Shown here: in pieces, positions 25,781 to 33,841 of the stretch
Numbering within the stretch: position 1 is the first letter of the stretch
How the letters are laid out: every line of letters begins with the position of its first letter
Source: Candidatus Mailhella excrementigallinarum
GTDB taxonomy: Bacteria; Desulfobacterota; Desulfovibrionia; Desulfovibrionales; Desulfovibrionaceae
DNA length: 64,000 bases
Assembly: GCA_944324075.1 (NCBI GenBank)
Contig: CALUUZ010000016.1
Coordinates: forward strand, 1 to 64,000
Direction of reading: 5' to 3'
Notes under the pieces: generated by a model
Database searches by the model: none
Seen by the model: only the letters and a program-made list of their open reading frames with translations
What the model was told of the DNA's origin: nothing
Position numbers and translations under genes: made by a program

Positions 25781-27952
25781 ATGCCGCATATTCCACTTTC
25801 GCGCGAGATTTCCCCGCTTCGGGCGCTGGCCGCCGGTCTGCTCTGCGTGTCCCTCACGGCCTGTTCACCCCCTGCAGCTTCCGTACCGCGCGCCATGCTT
25901 TCCGGGAACGACATGGAACTGCCCCGCGCCCATCCCGGCTATGTGCAATGGCTGGAAAAACAGTCCATTCTCCGCCAGAGCGAAAAACTGCTCTCCGTGG
26001 TTTCCGGCACACCGCTGGTATGGGGAGCCTCGGGCAGCGTGCGGAACACCACCCCTCTTCTGAATGCGGCTGATGTCTGGCTGGATTTCGATCCTTCCCG
26101 CGCCGCGCTGGGAGAAAAAATGGGGGAAAGTGCCCTTGCCGCCCTGCCCCGCGCGCTTCCTCCCCGGCTTCTTGCCTCCCTTGGCATCAGGGGCATCTTT
26201 CTTTCCGGCGTGACGGAAAATGCGGGAGGCTGGAACATCACACCCGGAGGACGAGCGCTTTCCCGTGAATCCGAAGCCGTCATCGGCCTGCGCTTTGCGT
26301 CATCGGCGGCTGTAAAAGACGCTGTCGACGCACCTTCACGGGATTACGTCCTTCTGGATGAACGCTGCGCGGAGGAAGGCGTCATCCTCGGAGGAGAAAT
26401 TCTGCCCGGCTCCACCGGCATGGGGCCTGATTTCCGTCTCGCCCGCATGGGACTTTCCCGCTATGCCGATCTGTACATGATGGTGGAAGCCCCGCGCGAA
26501 ATATGGTCACTGCTGCCTGCGGAGGCTCCCCGAAGATCCCCCGGCGCAACAGATGATCATACCGGAAAAAAAGAGACGGATGATGCGGAAGACGTGGCTC
26601 CGCTGCCGTCCGCCGCCGTTGCCGAACTGATCCGCCGCGGCGTTTTGCCGTCCGCGTTTTCCCGTGACATGCAGCGGAGCCTGCCGCGCGGGGGGTGGGC
26701 CGCCACCGCGCCCCTGACCGGCACAGACGGAGTGAGCCGCCGCTGGATTTACAGGTATGCCGATACCCCCCGCGTCCTGCCGCTGCACTGGGACTCTCCC
26801 CGCTCTTCCGCCCGGCAGGCCCTCTCCGCCAGCATTATCCGGCAGGCAGGCCTGCTGCACCAGCCTCTGCTGCGGGTCAGCCTCTCGGACATGGCCGGAC
26901 TGGAGCCTTGCGCCAAAGAATTTTCTCCCGAACCGGCCCTGAGCGCGCTTGCCGCCCTCTCACGCGATATACGCCGCTACGGGGGCTGGTCGCTGCTCGG
27001 CGACCCCGTTCCACCGGCCATGCTGCCCCGGGTTCTTCATCTGGGGATTGATTTCGCGCCCGATACCGTCACGTCACCCTCCCTGGAATACGCTCTGCTC
27101 ACCACTGATGCGGGGCCGCTGTGCCGCAGCATCGACGCCTCGCTCGCAGCGGGAGTGGATCATGCCCGGCTGTGGCGGAGCACTCCCACCCGTGCGCTTC
27201 CGCTCGGATCGGACTGGCTGCCCGCGGAAGAGCAGGCTCTCCGGACGGAACTTGCAAAACTGCCTTCCGCATGGGCAGCGCGCGTCCTGCGAGCTTCCGC
27301 ATCCGGTACGGAACTGCTTGCCTCGGCTCCCACTCTGGCCGCCGCCGTGACGAATCTCTCCGGAACGGAACACTCCGCGCAGGTGGACGCACATCTGCTT
27401 CAGGTGGCATTCAGAGCCTTTCTTCCCGGCCTGCTGGCGCTTTCCGGCCATGATCTCCTCGGAGCGATTCAGGAAGAGACGGACACGAGACTCTCCGGCG
27501 ACGACAGACTGCCTCTGGCCTGGAATGCGGACGGGAAAAACGGCTTCTCCACCGCCGGGCTGCCTGCCCGCGCCGCTTACCCGCCGCTGAACATTCAGCC
27601 TGGGCTGCCGGACTCCTTCGCCGCGCGGCTGGCACAGATCACCCGTATCCGCAGGGAAAGCGGCATCGCGCGGGGCGTCCTCCTGGGCAGGGCGAAAACC
27701 GGAAAAGAAGCAGGCGGAGCTTCCAGCTCCGTTGCAGCCTGCATCAGCCGTCTGCCCGACGCATCCCTGCTGCTGGTCGCGGGCAATTTCTCGCCCCGCG
27801 CCCTTGTCACGGATGTTCTTCTGCCGGAGGAAGTGTCCGCCGCAAGAGCCGAAGACATGATGACCGGGCGGGGCGTCGCCGTCAGAACCCGCAACATGCG
27901 CCTTCAAATGAAGGCCTGGGGCTTCCGCGCCGTACGCCTTTTCTCCAGTTGA
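25781..27952 (+). CDS. GH13-like (alpha-amylase/trehalose synthase-type) lipoprotein, probably divergent
   Basis: A 723-residue protein with a lipoprotein signal: hydrophobic residues 12-27 end in LTAC, with Cys at residue 28. The body has glycoside hydrolase 13-like landmarks: IRGIFLSGV, GGEILPGSTGMGPDFRLA, SRRWIYRYADTPRVLPLHWDSP and RVSLSDMAGLEP. The last sits where related proteins have an LRLDAN-type nucleophile strand. The classic DxxxNH and FxxxHD motifs are not visible, so activity is doubtful. I chose ATG 25781 because GGAGG lies five bases upstream; 43 in-frame codons before it lack one. A PAP2 phosphatase and a glycosyltransferase follow on the same strand. Confidence 0.6.
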   Translation: MPHIPLSREISPLRALAAGLLCVSLTACSPPAASVPRAMLSGNDMELPRAHPGYVQWLEKQSILRQSEKLLSVVSGTPLVWGASGSVRNTTPLLNAADVWLDFDPSRAALGEKMGESALAALPRALPPRLLASLGIRGIFLSGVTENAGGWNITPGGRALSRESEAVIGLRFASSAAVKDAVDAPSRDYVLLDERCAEEGVILGGEILPGSTGMGPDFRLARMGLSRYADLYMMVEAPREIWSLLPAEAPRRSPGATDDHTGKKETDDAEDVAPLPSAAVAELIRRGVLPSAFSRDMQRSLPRGGWAATAPLTGTDGVSRRWIYRYADTPRVLPLHWDSPRSSARQALSASIIRQAGLLHQPLLRVSLSDMAGLEPCAKEFSPEPALSALAALSRDIRRYGGWSLLGDPVPPAMLPRVLHLGIDFAPDTVTSPSLEYALLTTDAGPLCRSIDASLAAGVDHARLWRSTPTRALPLGSDWLPAEEQALRTELAKLPSAWAARVLRASASGTELLASAPTLAAAVTNLSGTEHSAQVDAHLLQVAFRAFLPGLLALSGHDLLGAIQEETDTRLSGDDRLPLAWNADGKNGFSTAGLPARAAYPPLNIQPGLPDSFAARLAQITRIRRESGIARGVLLGRAKTGKEAGGASSSVAACISRLPDASLLLVAGNFSPRALVTDVLLPEEVSAARAEDMMTGRGVAVRTRNMRLQMKAWGFRAVRLFSS

Positions 27953-28010
27953 CATCGCATGTTTCCCGCTCCGGTCACGCAGCCATGCTCTTGCATGGAC
28001 AGGAAAATTT

Positions 28011-28121
28011 TCCCGTCTGGGGAGGGCTTGCGAAAAGGGATTTCATCGGCTTTGCCATCCTGGCAGGAACACTTTTCCCCTGGAACGGAGAGATTTCAAA
28101 CCATGAAGGAAGTTCTGATGA
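28011..28121 (+). repeat. Partial R1 dispersed repeat, copy D, supplying a gene start
   Basis: The segment matches the right-hand part of R1: GGGGAGGGCTTGCGAAAAGG, GATTTCATCGGCTTTGCC, TTTTCCCCTGGAACGG, TTTCAAACCATGAAGGAAGTTCTGATGA. The CRISPR-like end is missing. The terminal GAAGGA-N7-ATG is exactly the ribosome site and start of the PAP2 gene, so the repeat seems to have become that gene's 5' leader. Confidence 0.7.
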
Positions 28122-28897
28122 AACTCCCCTGCCGAATCGGCCCCTTCAACGCCTGCCCCGGCTACAACTGGAAAATCCACGCCGCCCTGCTCGCGCCGCT
28201 GACGCTCGCGCTTGCCCTTGTCGTGCTGCGCCACGGCTGGTGGGGCGAGGATGTGCGGCAGTACTATCTGGCCTCCCGGGAGGCTCTGCCCGCGCTATGG
28301 CCTGCTGTCCAGCTTTTTTCCGACATGGCCGCGCCGGTCATCTATGCGCTGTATCTGATCGTTCTGGCGTTTTCCCTCGTCCCCGCCGGAGTTTCAGCTT
28401 CTCCGGGCGTCACCGCCCGGCGGGCCGAGGGCCGCATGCTGATCTGCCGTCTGGTTCTGTTCGGCTTTCTGCTTGTCTTCCTGACCACCGGATTCTTCAA
28501 GTTCGCTTTCGGCATGCCTCGCCCAGGCGAACTCTGGCCGCCGCATTTTTTCACCCTTGACTATTCCTACCACAGCTTTCCCTCCGGCCACACCACGGAA
28601 ATCGTGGCTGCCGTCCTGCCGCTGGCCTTTTTCTTCCGCAAGAAAATCGTGTATATTGCCCTTGCGCTGTTCATCGCGCTTGTGGGATACTCCCGTATCT
28701 GGCTCGGCTGGCATCATCCGGTCGACATTCTTGGCGGCATGCTGTGGGGAGGGCTTATTGCCCGCGTCATCTGCTGCAGCCCCTGTTCCGACACCGCGCC
28801 GGAACCCCCGAATCCTGTCCCTTTCCATGGCAAATCCCTCTCGGAACCGCCGCTGGAAAATACTTCAATCAAGAAACGCTCCAAGGAGCAGGCATGA
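28118..28897 (+). CDS. PAP2 superfamily membrane phosphatase
   Basis: A 259-residue integral membrane protein with about six membrane segments. All three PAP2 phosphatase motifs are present: KFAFGMPRP (KxxxxxxRP), YHSFPSGHT (PSGH) and SRIWLGWHHPVD (SRxxxxxHxxxD). Such enzymes dephosphorylate lipid phosphates at the outer face of the inner membrane, for example undecaprenyl-PP or lipid A. The ATG at 28118 has AAGGA seven bases upstream, both inside an R1 repeat; ATG 28103 is an in-frame alternative. The stop overlaps the following glycosyltransferase start (ATGA). The pair suggests lipid A or lipid-linked sugar modification. Confidence 0.88.
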   Translation: MKLPCRIGPFNACPGYNWKIHAALLAPLTLALALVVLRHGWWGEDVRQYYLASREALPALWPAVQLFSDMAAPVIYALYLIVLAFSLVPAGVSASPGVTARRAEGRMLICRLVLFGFLLVFLTTGFFKFAFGMPRPGELWPPHFFTLDYSYHSFPSGHTTEIVAAVLPLAFFFRKKIVYIALALFIALVGYSRIWLGWHHPVDILGGMLWGGLIARVICCSPCSDTAPEPPNPVPFHGKSLSEPPLENTSIKKRSKEQA

Positions 28898-31440
28898 ACG
28901 AGCAATCCACGCACAAAGACACGGAGCGGCACGCCCGCGAGTGGCGCGACGAATTCAGTTCCGGCGGAGACCGGATCGGGGAACAGGGAAATGAAGCCGG
29001 ATATCCCGGCACTGTCCCGGCGGAGGATCGCCGGGCGGAAAGTGCTCCGGACAGCGCATCCGGCCATCTTTCCGAAGGTATTTCCGGTGATGTCTCCCAT
29101 GACGGGCATCCCGCTGCGGAGACGCCGGACAATCCGGAACAGGAATCCGCGCCGGTGACTTCAGCCACCCTCTCCCCGGAATCTTTTTCCGACGTTCCGC
29201 CGGACATGGCCGGGGGCAATGCCTCCGGAGAAGAGCCGCAGCCAGGCGCCGCCCATGCGGAAACGGAAAACGGGACATCAGGCGGCGAAATGTCAAAAAA
29301 AACCGGGAAAATTTCCGCCGCAGCCCGTGTGGAACCGGGAATCGCGGAAAAATGCTTCAACGGCCTCTCCTGGGCAGGCCTGCCGGTACTGCTGGTCATG
29401 ACGGCTCTTGTGGTCTTCCAGCAGCTTCTTGCTCCGCGCGCTCTGTGGCTTTTTGACGAAGTACGCGCCGCCGACGTGTACATGCGCTTTCTCGGCGGCG
29501 ATCAACTGGCCCTGAGTCTCAACGGCGTACCCTGCACGGACATGCCGCCGCTTTACTTCTGGTTTCTCAGAGGACTGGATCTCGTTCCCCATGTGGATCA
29601 ACCGCTGCTCTTCTTTCTCGGCACAGCTCTCTCCGCCATGCTGTATATCGGCGCGATCTGGCTGCTGGCCCGCGCCACCGGACACGATCGCCGCACAGCC
29701 TTCGCTTCCGGCCTGCTGGCACTGACAACCTTTTTCATTATGGGACTGGCCCAGTCTCCGAATGCGGATCTGCTGTTCGCCGCAACTGTCGTCCTCTCCC
29801 TGATCTGTTTCTACCGGGGCTGGATCAGGACGAAAGCTCCCGTCTGGCTTACGCTGGCTTTTCTGCTTGCGGGGGCGGCAACACTGATCAAGGGGCCGCT
29901 GGCCCTGGCCTTCCCCATAATCGCCAGCATACTGTTCCTGTTCTGGCGAGGCACGCCCGGCCGCCTCAACGGCAGAGACGGTCTGCCCGGCTTTCTGCTT
30001 ATGCTCCTGCTGATCGGGGTGTGGCTGGTCATGCTCTATGTCGCCGGACACACGGACTATATTGTGGACATGTTCCAACGGCAGCTTGCGGGCCGTATCT
30101 TTGACACGGGGGAAAACACCCTGCCCCGCTGGTTCTACCTCGCCGCACTGCCGCTGGTCTGCCTGCCGTGGACCCTGCTTCCCCTATTCGTAAACTGGTG
30201 GGGCGCGGCCAGGGGCGTGCCTGCGGCATGGCGTTCCCGCAGGGAAAACGGCGGTTCCTCCTGGCTGTGGCTTACCCTGCTCGCCGGGCTGGCGCTGCTG
30301 TCCGCGCTCGGCGCGAAGTCGGCCACGGCTCTGCTCCCGCTTCTGGCTCCGCTGGCGGTTCTTGCCGGGCGCTCCCTGCTCCGGCTCACCCCGCGGCGCA
30401 GCCGCCTCTACTTCTTCTTTACCGCGTGCATGTTTCTTCTGCTGGGCCTGCTGCTCGTAGCCGGCCACTACCATGCATGGCTTCTCCCGCTGCTGCCCGC
30501 AGCATGGATCGCCCGTCTCGGCGAACTGCCGCCGCTGGTTTTCGCATGGCTTGACGCTGCAAGAAATCTGGTATGCATGGGCGGCGTGCTGATTATACTG
30601 GCTCTGCTGCTCATCTTCCTGTGCCGTCGTTCTCTGCCGGGAGGAGCCCTTCTGCTGTGTTCCGCGGGGCTTGTCGTCATGAACCTGCCCTTTGCCAGAA
30701 ATGTCGCACCGTCGCTGGAAAGCATACTCAGCCCCCGTCCCCATGCTTCCGCCATGGCGTCTCTGGCGCATGAAGGCTACAAGCCGGCCGCCTATCGCGT
30801 CAGCCCCGGAGCCTTCGCCTACTATCTCAATGAATGCATGGCCGCATACGGCACACCGGAAACGGGCGGCCGCCCCGCGTTCACCGTGCCGGAGTTCGAC
30901 AGCATGGATCAACTGCGGGAACTGCTGGCCAAAAATGACCGCGTTCTCGTCGTCATGCCGGAAAAGGACTGGAACGACTGGCAGGATCGCCCCGCCCGTC
31001 TCACGGTCATAGGGCGGCAATGGATGGTGGACGAACCCTGCGTGCTGGTGAAGCAGGATGAGCGGCCTGCCGAAGACGGCACCGCCGGGGAGCCGACTCC
31101 CCCCATGTCTGTTCCGGTGGACGCCCCGCTCTCCGACGGAAGGCCTGCGGCTGCCGCTTCCGAAAGCGGCTCCGCCACGGCAGATCCGACAGCCCCCCCG
31201 GAACATGCCGGGGAGGAACGCGGCGCGGCTCCGGCGCTTCCGCCGGAAGACGCTCCGGCTGCCGCCGTCATTTCTTCCCCGCCTTCAACCGTGATACCGC
31301 CGGACAAAACTTCAGACATGGCGCACGAAACTCCGGCTTCTTCCGCAGAAAACGATGCGGCGCAGGCCCGGGAATCGGAACCGATGCCGGGGCTCCCCGG
31401 CTCCATGTCCGATGCAGCGGAAGAACACGCGGCGCAGTAG
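28894..31440 (+). CDS. ArnT-like membrane glycosyltransferase with long acidic tails
   Basis: An 848-residue protein. The core (about residues 165-640) is a multi-pass membrane glycosyltransferase of the PMT/ArnT (GT39/GT83) type, with the first-loop acidic motif WLFDEVRAADVYM, CTDMPPLYFWFLRGLD and LAGAATLIKGPLALA. The first ~150 residues are polar and Glu/Ser/Pro-rich, and the last ~120 are Ala/Pro/Ser/Glu-rich; both are absent from normal ~550-residue ArnT proteins. It uses a polyprenyl-phosphate sugar to modify lipid A or another envelope target (family inference). The start overlaps the PAP2 stop by four bases; GGAG lies upstream. Confidence 0.82.
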   Translation: MNEQSTHKDTERHAREWRDEFSSGGDRIGEQGNEAGYPGTVPAEDRRAESAPDSASGHLSEGISGDVSHDGHPAAETPDNPEQESAPVTSATLSPESFSDVPPDMAGGNASGEEPQPGAAHAETENGTSGGEMSKKTGKISAAARVEPGIAEKCFNGLSWAGLPVLLVMTALVVFQQLLAPRALWLFDEVRAADVYMRFLGGDQLALSLNGVPCTDMPPLYFWFLRGLDLVPHVDQPLLFFLGTALSAMLYIGAIWLLARATGHDRRTAFASGLLALTTFFIMGLAQSPNADLLFAATVVLSLICFYRGWIRTKAPVWLTLAFLLAGAATLIKGPLALAFPIIASILFLFWRGTPGRLNGRDGLPGFLLMLLLIGVWLVMLYVAGHTDYIVDMFQRQLAGRIFDTGENTLPRWFYLAALPLVCLPWTLLPLFVNWWGAARGVPAAWRSRRENGGSSWLWLTLLAGLALLSALGAKSATALLPLLAPLAVLAGRSLLRLTPRRSRLYFFFTACMFLLLGLLLVAGHYHAWLLPLLPAAWIARLGELPPLVFAWLDAARNLVCMGGVLIILALLLIFLCRRSLPGGALLLCSAGLVVMNLPFARNVAPSLESILSPRPHASAMASLAHEGYKPAAYRVSPGAFAYYLNECMAAYGTPETGGRPAFTVPEFDSMDQLRELLAKNDRVLVVMPEKDWNDWQDRPARLTVIGRQWMVDEPCVLVKQDERPAEDGTAGEPTPPMSVPVDAPLSDGRPAAAASESGSATADPTAPPEHAGEERGAAPALPPEDAPAAAVISSPPSTVIPPDKTSDMAHETPASSAENDAAQARESEPMPGLPGSMSDAAEEHAAQ

Positions 31441-31473
31441 CCGCCTTTTCCCAACCTCCAACCGGAATCCGTC

Positions 31474-32061
31474 ATGATCTGTCTGTGGATCCTCGTCAGT
31501 TATGTACTCGGTTCTCTTCCTTTTGGAATTATCATTGCCAGGGGCTGCAGGGGAATCGATCCCCGCACGGCGGGGAGCGGCAACCCCGGAGCCACCAATG
31601 TGGCCCGGCTCTGCGGCCTGCCCTGGGGGGTGCTGACCCTGGCCTGCGATCTACTCAAGGGGCTGATCGCGGTCTGGATATCCCTGAGACTCACGCCCGA
31701 GGCGTGGTTCCATTCCGCCTGCGCACTGGCCGTCGTCGGCGGGCATATCAAATCCTGCTTTCTCGGCTTCAAGGGAGGAAAAGGCGTATCCACCACCATC
31801 GGCGCGCTGCTTCCCCTGGGGGTTCTCCCCCTGCTCTGCGCGGTGGGCTGCTGCCTCCTTGTCATTGCGCTTTCCAGCTATGTTTCACTGGGCTCCCTCA
31901 CTCTTGTCACCTCGCTGCTGGCTTTCTATCCGCTGTTCGGCCGCATCGATCTGCTGCCTCTGGCCGCCGTACTCACGGTCGTGGTATTCTGGACGCATCG
32001 TTCCAATATCGGCCGTCTGCGCAGAGGTGAGGAAAAAAGCTGGCGCAGGAGCAAAAGCTGA
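31474..32061 (+). CDS. plsY: Acyl-phosphate:glycerol-3-phosphate acyltransferase
   Basis: A 195-residue inner-membrane enzyme that acylates glycerol-3-phosphate at sn-1, the first step of phospholipid synthesis. All three PlsY loops are present: SYVLGSLPFG, GSGNPGATNVAR and GHIKSCFLGFKGGKGVST (GGKGVST glycine-rich loop). There are about five membrane segments. It lies 33 bases after the glycosyltransferase gene on the same strand. No strong ribosome site precedes the ATG, so translation may depend on the upstream gene. Confidence 0.95.
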   Translation: MICLWILVSYVLGSLPFGIIIARGCRGIDPRTAGSGNPGATNVARLCGLPWGVLTLACDLLKGLIAVWISLRLTPEAWFHSACALAVVGGHIKSCFLGFKGGKGVSTTIGALLPLGVLPLLCAVGCCLLVIALSSYVSLGSLTLVTSLLAFYPLFGRIDLLPLAAVLTVVVFWTHRSNIGRLRRGEEKSWRRSKS

Positions 32062-32156
32062 GGCATGGGAAACTTTCCCGCTGCGGGCATGATTTTCCTC
32101 CCTGCCGGATCGACAAACGGCACGAAAAGCATTATGATTGAATCAAGTCCAAGAGA

Positions 32157-32192
32157 TGTACGAATACGGGAGCATCTCGCTCCCGTATCGTG
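32157..32192 (+). promoter_or_regulatory. Strong hairpin directly upstream of the hpf ribosome site
   Basis: ATACGGGAGC (32164-32173) pairs perfectly with GCTCCCGTAT (32179-32188) around a 5-base loop. The stem extends past one bulged A. It ends five bases before the AAAGGAGG of hpf and is not followed by T residues, so it is better read as an mRNA 5' structure (stability or translation control) than a terminator. Confidence 0.6.
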
Positions 32193-32210
32193 CCGCAAAG
32201 GAGGAACTTC

Positions 32211-32744
32211 ATGCACATGGAATTCACCTTCAAGAACTTCGAGCCCTCCGAACACCTCAAGAAGTATGCCCGCCGCCGTCTGGAAAAGGCCGGCCGTTTT
32301 CTGGGCAAGTCTCCCGCGCTGGACATGGTGGTCATTCTCACGCTTGACAAGCACCGTCATCGGGCGGAAGTGAAACTGAACGGAGAAGGGCTGAACTTCT
32401 CCGCGTCCGAGCAGTCTGACGATATGTACGCATCCATCGATCTGGTTACCGACAAGATCGAATCCCAGGTGCGCAAGGCGGCGGCCCGTTCTCACGAACG
32501 ACGCAGGAGCCACGACGCCAATGTGGATGTCTACACCTATGACATTGCGGAAGAAGACGGCGCGAAGGTCGTCAACGGGTCGGAAAACTATGCTCCCAAA
32601 CCGCTGCATCTGGACGAGGCAGTCCTTCAGCTGGATCAGTCCGGCAATGACTTTCTGGTCTTTCTCCATGCCGACAATGAGCGCATCAACGTGCTGTACA
32701 GGAAGCGCAACGGAGATTTCGGCCTGATTGATCCCCTGGCGTAA
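32211..32744 (+). CDS. hpf: Long-form ribosome hibernation promoting factor
   Basis: A 177-residue protein with an N-terminal S30AE/HPF domain (FTFKNFEPSEHLKKYARRRLEKAGRFL, split here as about residues 3-100) and a C-terminal dimerisation domain (PLHLDEAVLQLDQSGNDFLVFL, residues ~128-175). The second domain marks the long form, which joins 70S ribosomes into inactive 100S dimers. I chose ATG 32211: AAAGGAGG lies six bases upstream. The rpoN gene that often precedes hpf is not here; plsY takes its place. Confidence 0.95.
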   Translation: MHMEFTFKNFEPSEHLKKYARRRLEKAGRFLGKSPALDMVVILTLDKHRHRAEVKLNGEGLNFSASEQSDDMYASIDLVTDKIESQVRKAAARSHERRRSHDANVDVYTYDIAEEDGAKVVNGSENYAPKPLHLDEAVLQLDQSGNDFLVFLHADNERINVLYRKRNGDFGLIDPLA

Positions 32745-32770
32745 GCCTCAGCGGGCCATATCGGCCCTTT

Positions 32771-32806
32771 GTCCGGGGTCTTCCGAAGGACTCCGGACTT
32801 TTCTTT
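32771..32806 (+). terminator. Rho-independent terminator after hpf
   Basis: GTCCGG (32771-32776) pairs with CCGGAC (32793-32798), with further GTC/GAC pairing round a TTCCGAAG loop, followed by TTTTCTTT. It lies 15 bases before the rapZ start codon, so rapZ expression may depend on read-through or on an internal promoter. Confidence 0.7.
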
Positions 32807-32820
32807 CCCGAGAGCCGGCC

Positions 32821-33819
32821 ATGTACTCCCCCTCTGTCTCCTCTTCTCCCGGTGAAGCTCGCGCTCCCAGTCTGCTCGTTGTCTGCGGATTGTCCGGCGC
32901 AGGGAAAAGCACCGTACTTCAGGTACTGGAAGATCTTGATTTTTTCACGGCAGACGGCCTGCCCCCGTCCCTGATCCCCGAATGCTGCCGCATGTTCAGC
33001 AGGCCCGGCATGGAGCATTTCCGGGGCATGGCGCTGGGTGTGGATTTCCGGCGCGGAGGCACGGCCAAGGATCTCGACGCCGCCCTGAACAACATGGAAA
33101 AGCGCCTTCCCCGTGAGGGAGGCGCTTCCGCGCGTCCGGCGCTGCTCTTTCTGGAAGCATCTCCGGACGTCATCCTGCGCCGCTACGCCACCACACGTCG
33201 ACCGCACCCGCTGGAACGTGAGGGCATGGGGCTGGAGGAAGCCATGCGGGAAGAACGGAGGCGTCTTGTCAAGGTACGGGACTCGGCGGACATCGTTCTG
33301 GATACCTCCCGTTTCACCCTGCACGATCTGCGGAGGGAAATCCAGCGCCGCTGGAGCGAAACAGAGACAGCGGGCCACGCCATGCGCGTGAACCTGATCA
33401 GCTTCGGCTTCAAGTACGGTGTGCCCAGCGAGGCGGACATGGTCTTTGACCTGCGCTGTCTGCCCAACCCGTACTTTGTGGAGGAGCTGCGCCCCCTGAC
33501 CGGCCAGAACCGGGCCGTGGCGGACTATGTGTTCGCAGGCGAGGCGGCGCGGGCCTTCCGCGAGCGTTTTCTTGATTTTCTGCGCTTTGCCCTGCCCTAC
33601 TATGATGCCGAAGGCCGCTACCGTCTGACCATCGGACTGGGCTGTACCGGAGGCCGGCACCGCTCCGTGGCCATGACCGAAGCCGCGGCAAAGGCTCTGC
33701 GGCAGGACGGCTACGTCGTGGGAGTGGAACACCGGCATTCCAGCCTGGATCATTTTCAAAACGAAAATGCTCCAACAGAGCGGGTTCAAAAAACTCAAGG
33801 CTCCGCCGTCGCAGACTGA
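32821..33819 (+). CDS. rapZ: RapZ/YvcJ family nucleotide-binding protein
   Basis: A 332-residue protein with Walker A GLSGAGKS near residue 27, then the conserved C-terminal domain: SFGFKYGVPSEADMVFDLRCLPNP and TIGLGCTGGRHRSVA. E. coli RapZ is an RNase E adaptor for GlmZ that controls amino-sugar synthesis; elsewhere the role is less clear. The last ~22 residues (after EHRHSS) are not family-like and overlap an inverted CATTTTC/GAAAATG sequence like the hairpin of R2 repeats, so the native C-terminus may have been replaced. The start ATG 32821 follows GAGAGCCGGCC. It is 77 bases from hpf. Confidence 0.93.
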   Translation: MYSPSVSSSPGEARAPSLLVVCGLSGAGKSTVLQVLEDLDFFTADGLPPSLIPECCRMFSRPGMEHFRGMALGVDFRRGGTAKDLDAALNNMEKRLPREGGASARPALLFLEASPDVILRRYATTRRPHPLEREGMGLEEAMREERRRLVKVRDSADIVLDTSRFTLHDLRREIQRRWSETETAGHAMRVNLISFGFKYGVPSEADMVFDLRCLPNPYFVEELRPLTGQNRAVADYVFAGEAARAFRERFLDFLRFALPYYDAEGRYRLTIGLGCTGGRHRSVAMTEAAAKALRQDGYVVGVEHRHSSLDHFQNENAPTERVQKTQGSAVAD

Positions 33820-33841
33820 TATCCTTTTCCTGCGTCTCATT

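Noticed and set aside
32100..32135. A sigma-54 promoter before hpf (GGCACG...)
   Set aside because: The GG and GC elements are eight bases apart instead of ten, and rpoN is not adjacent.
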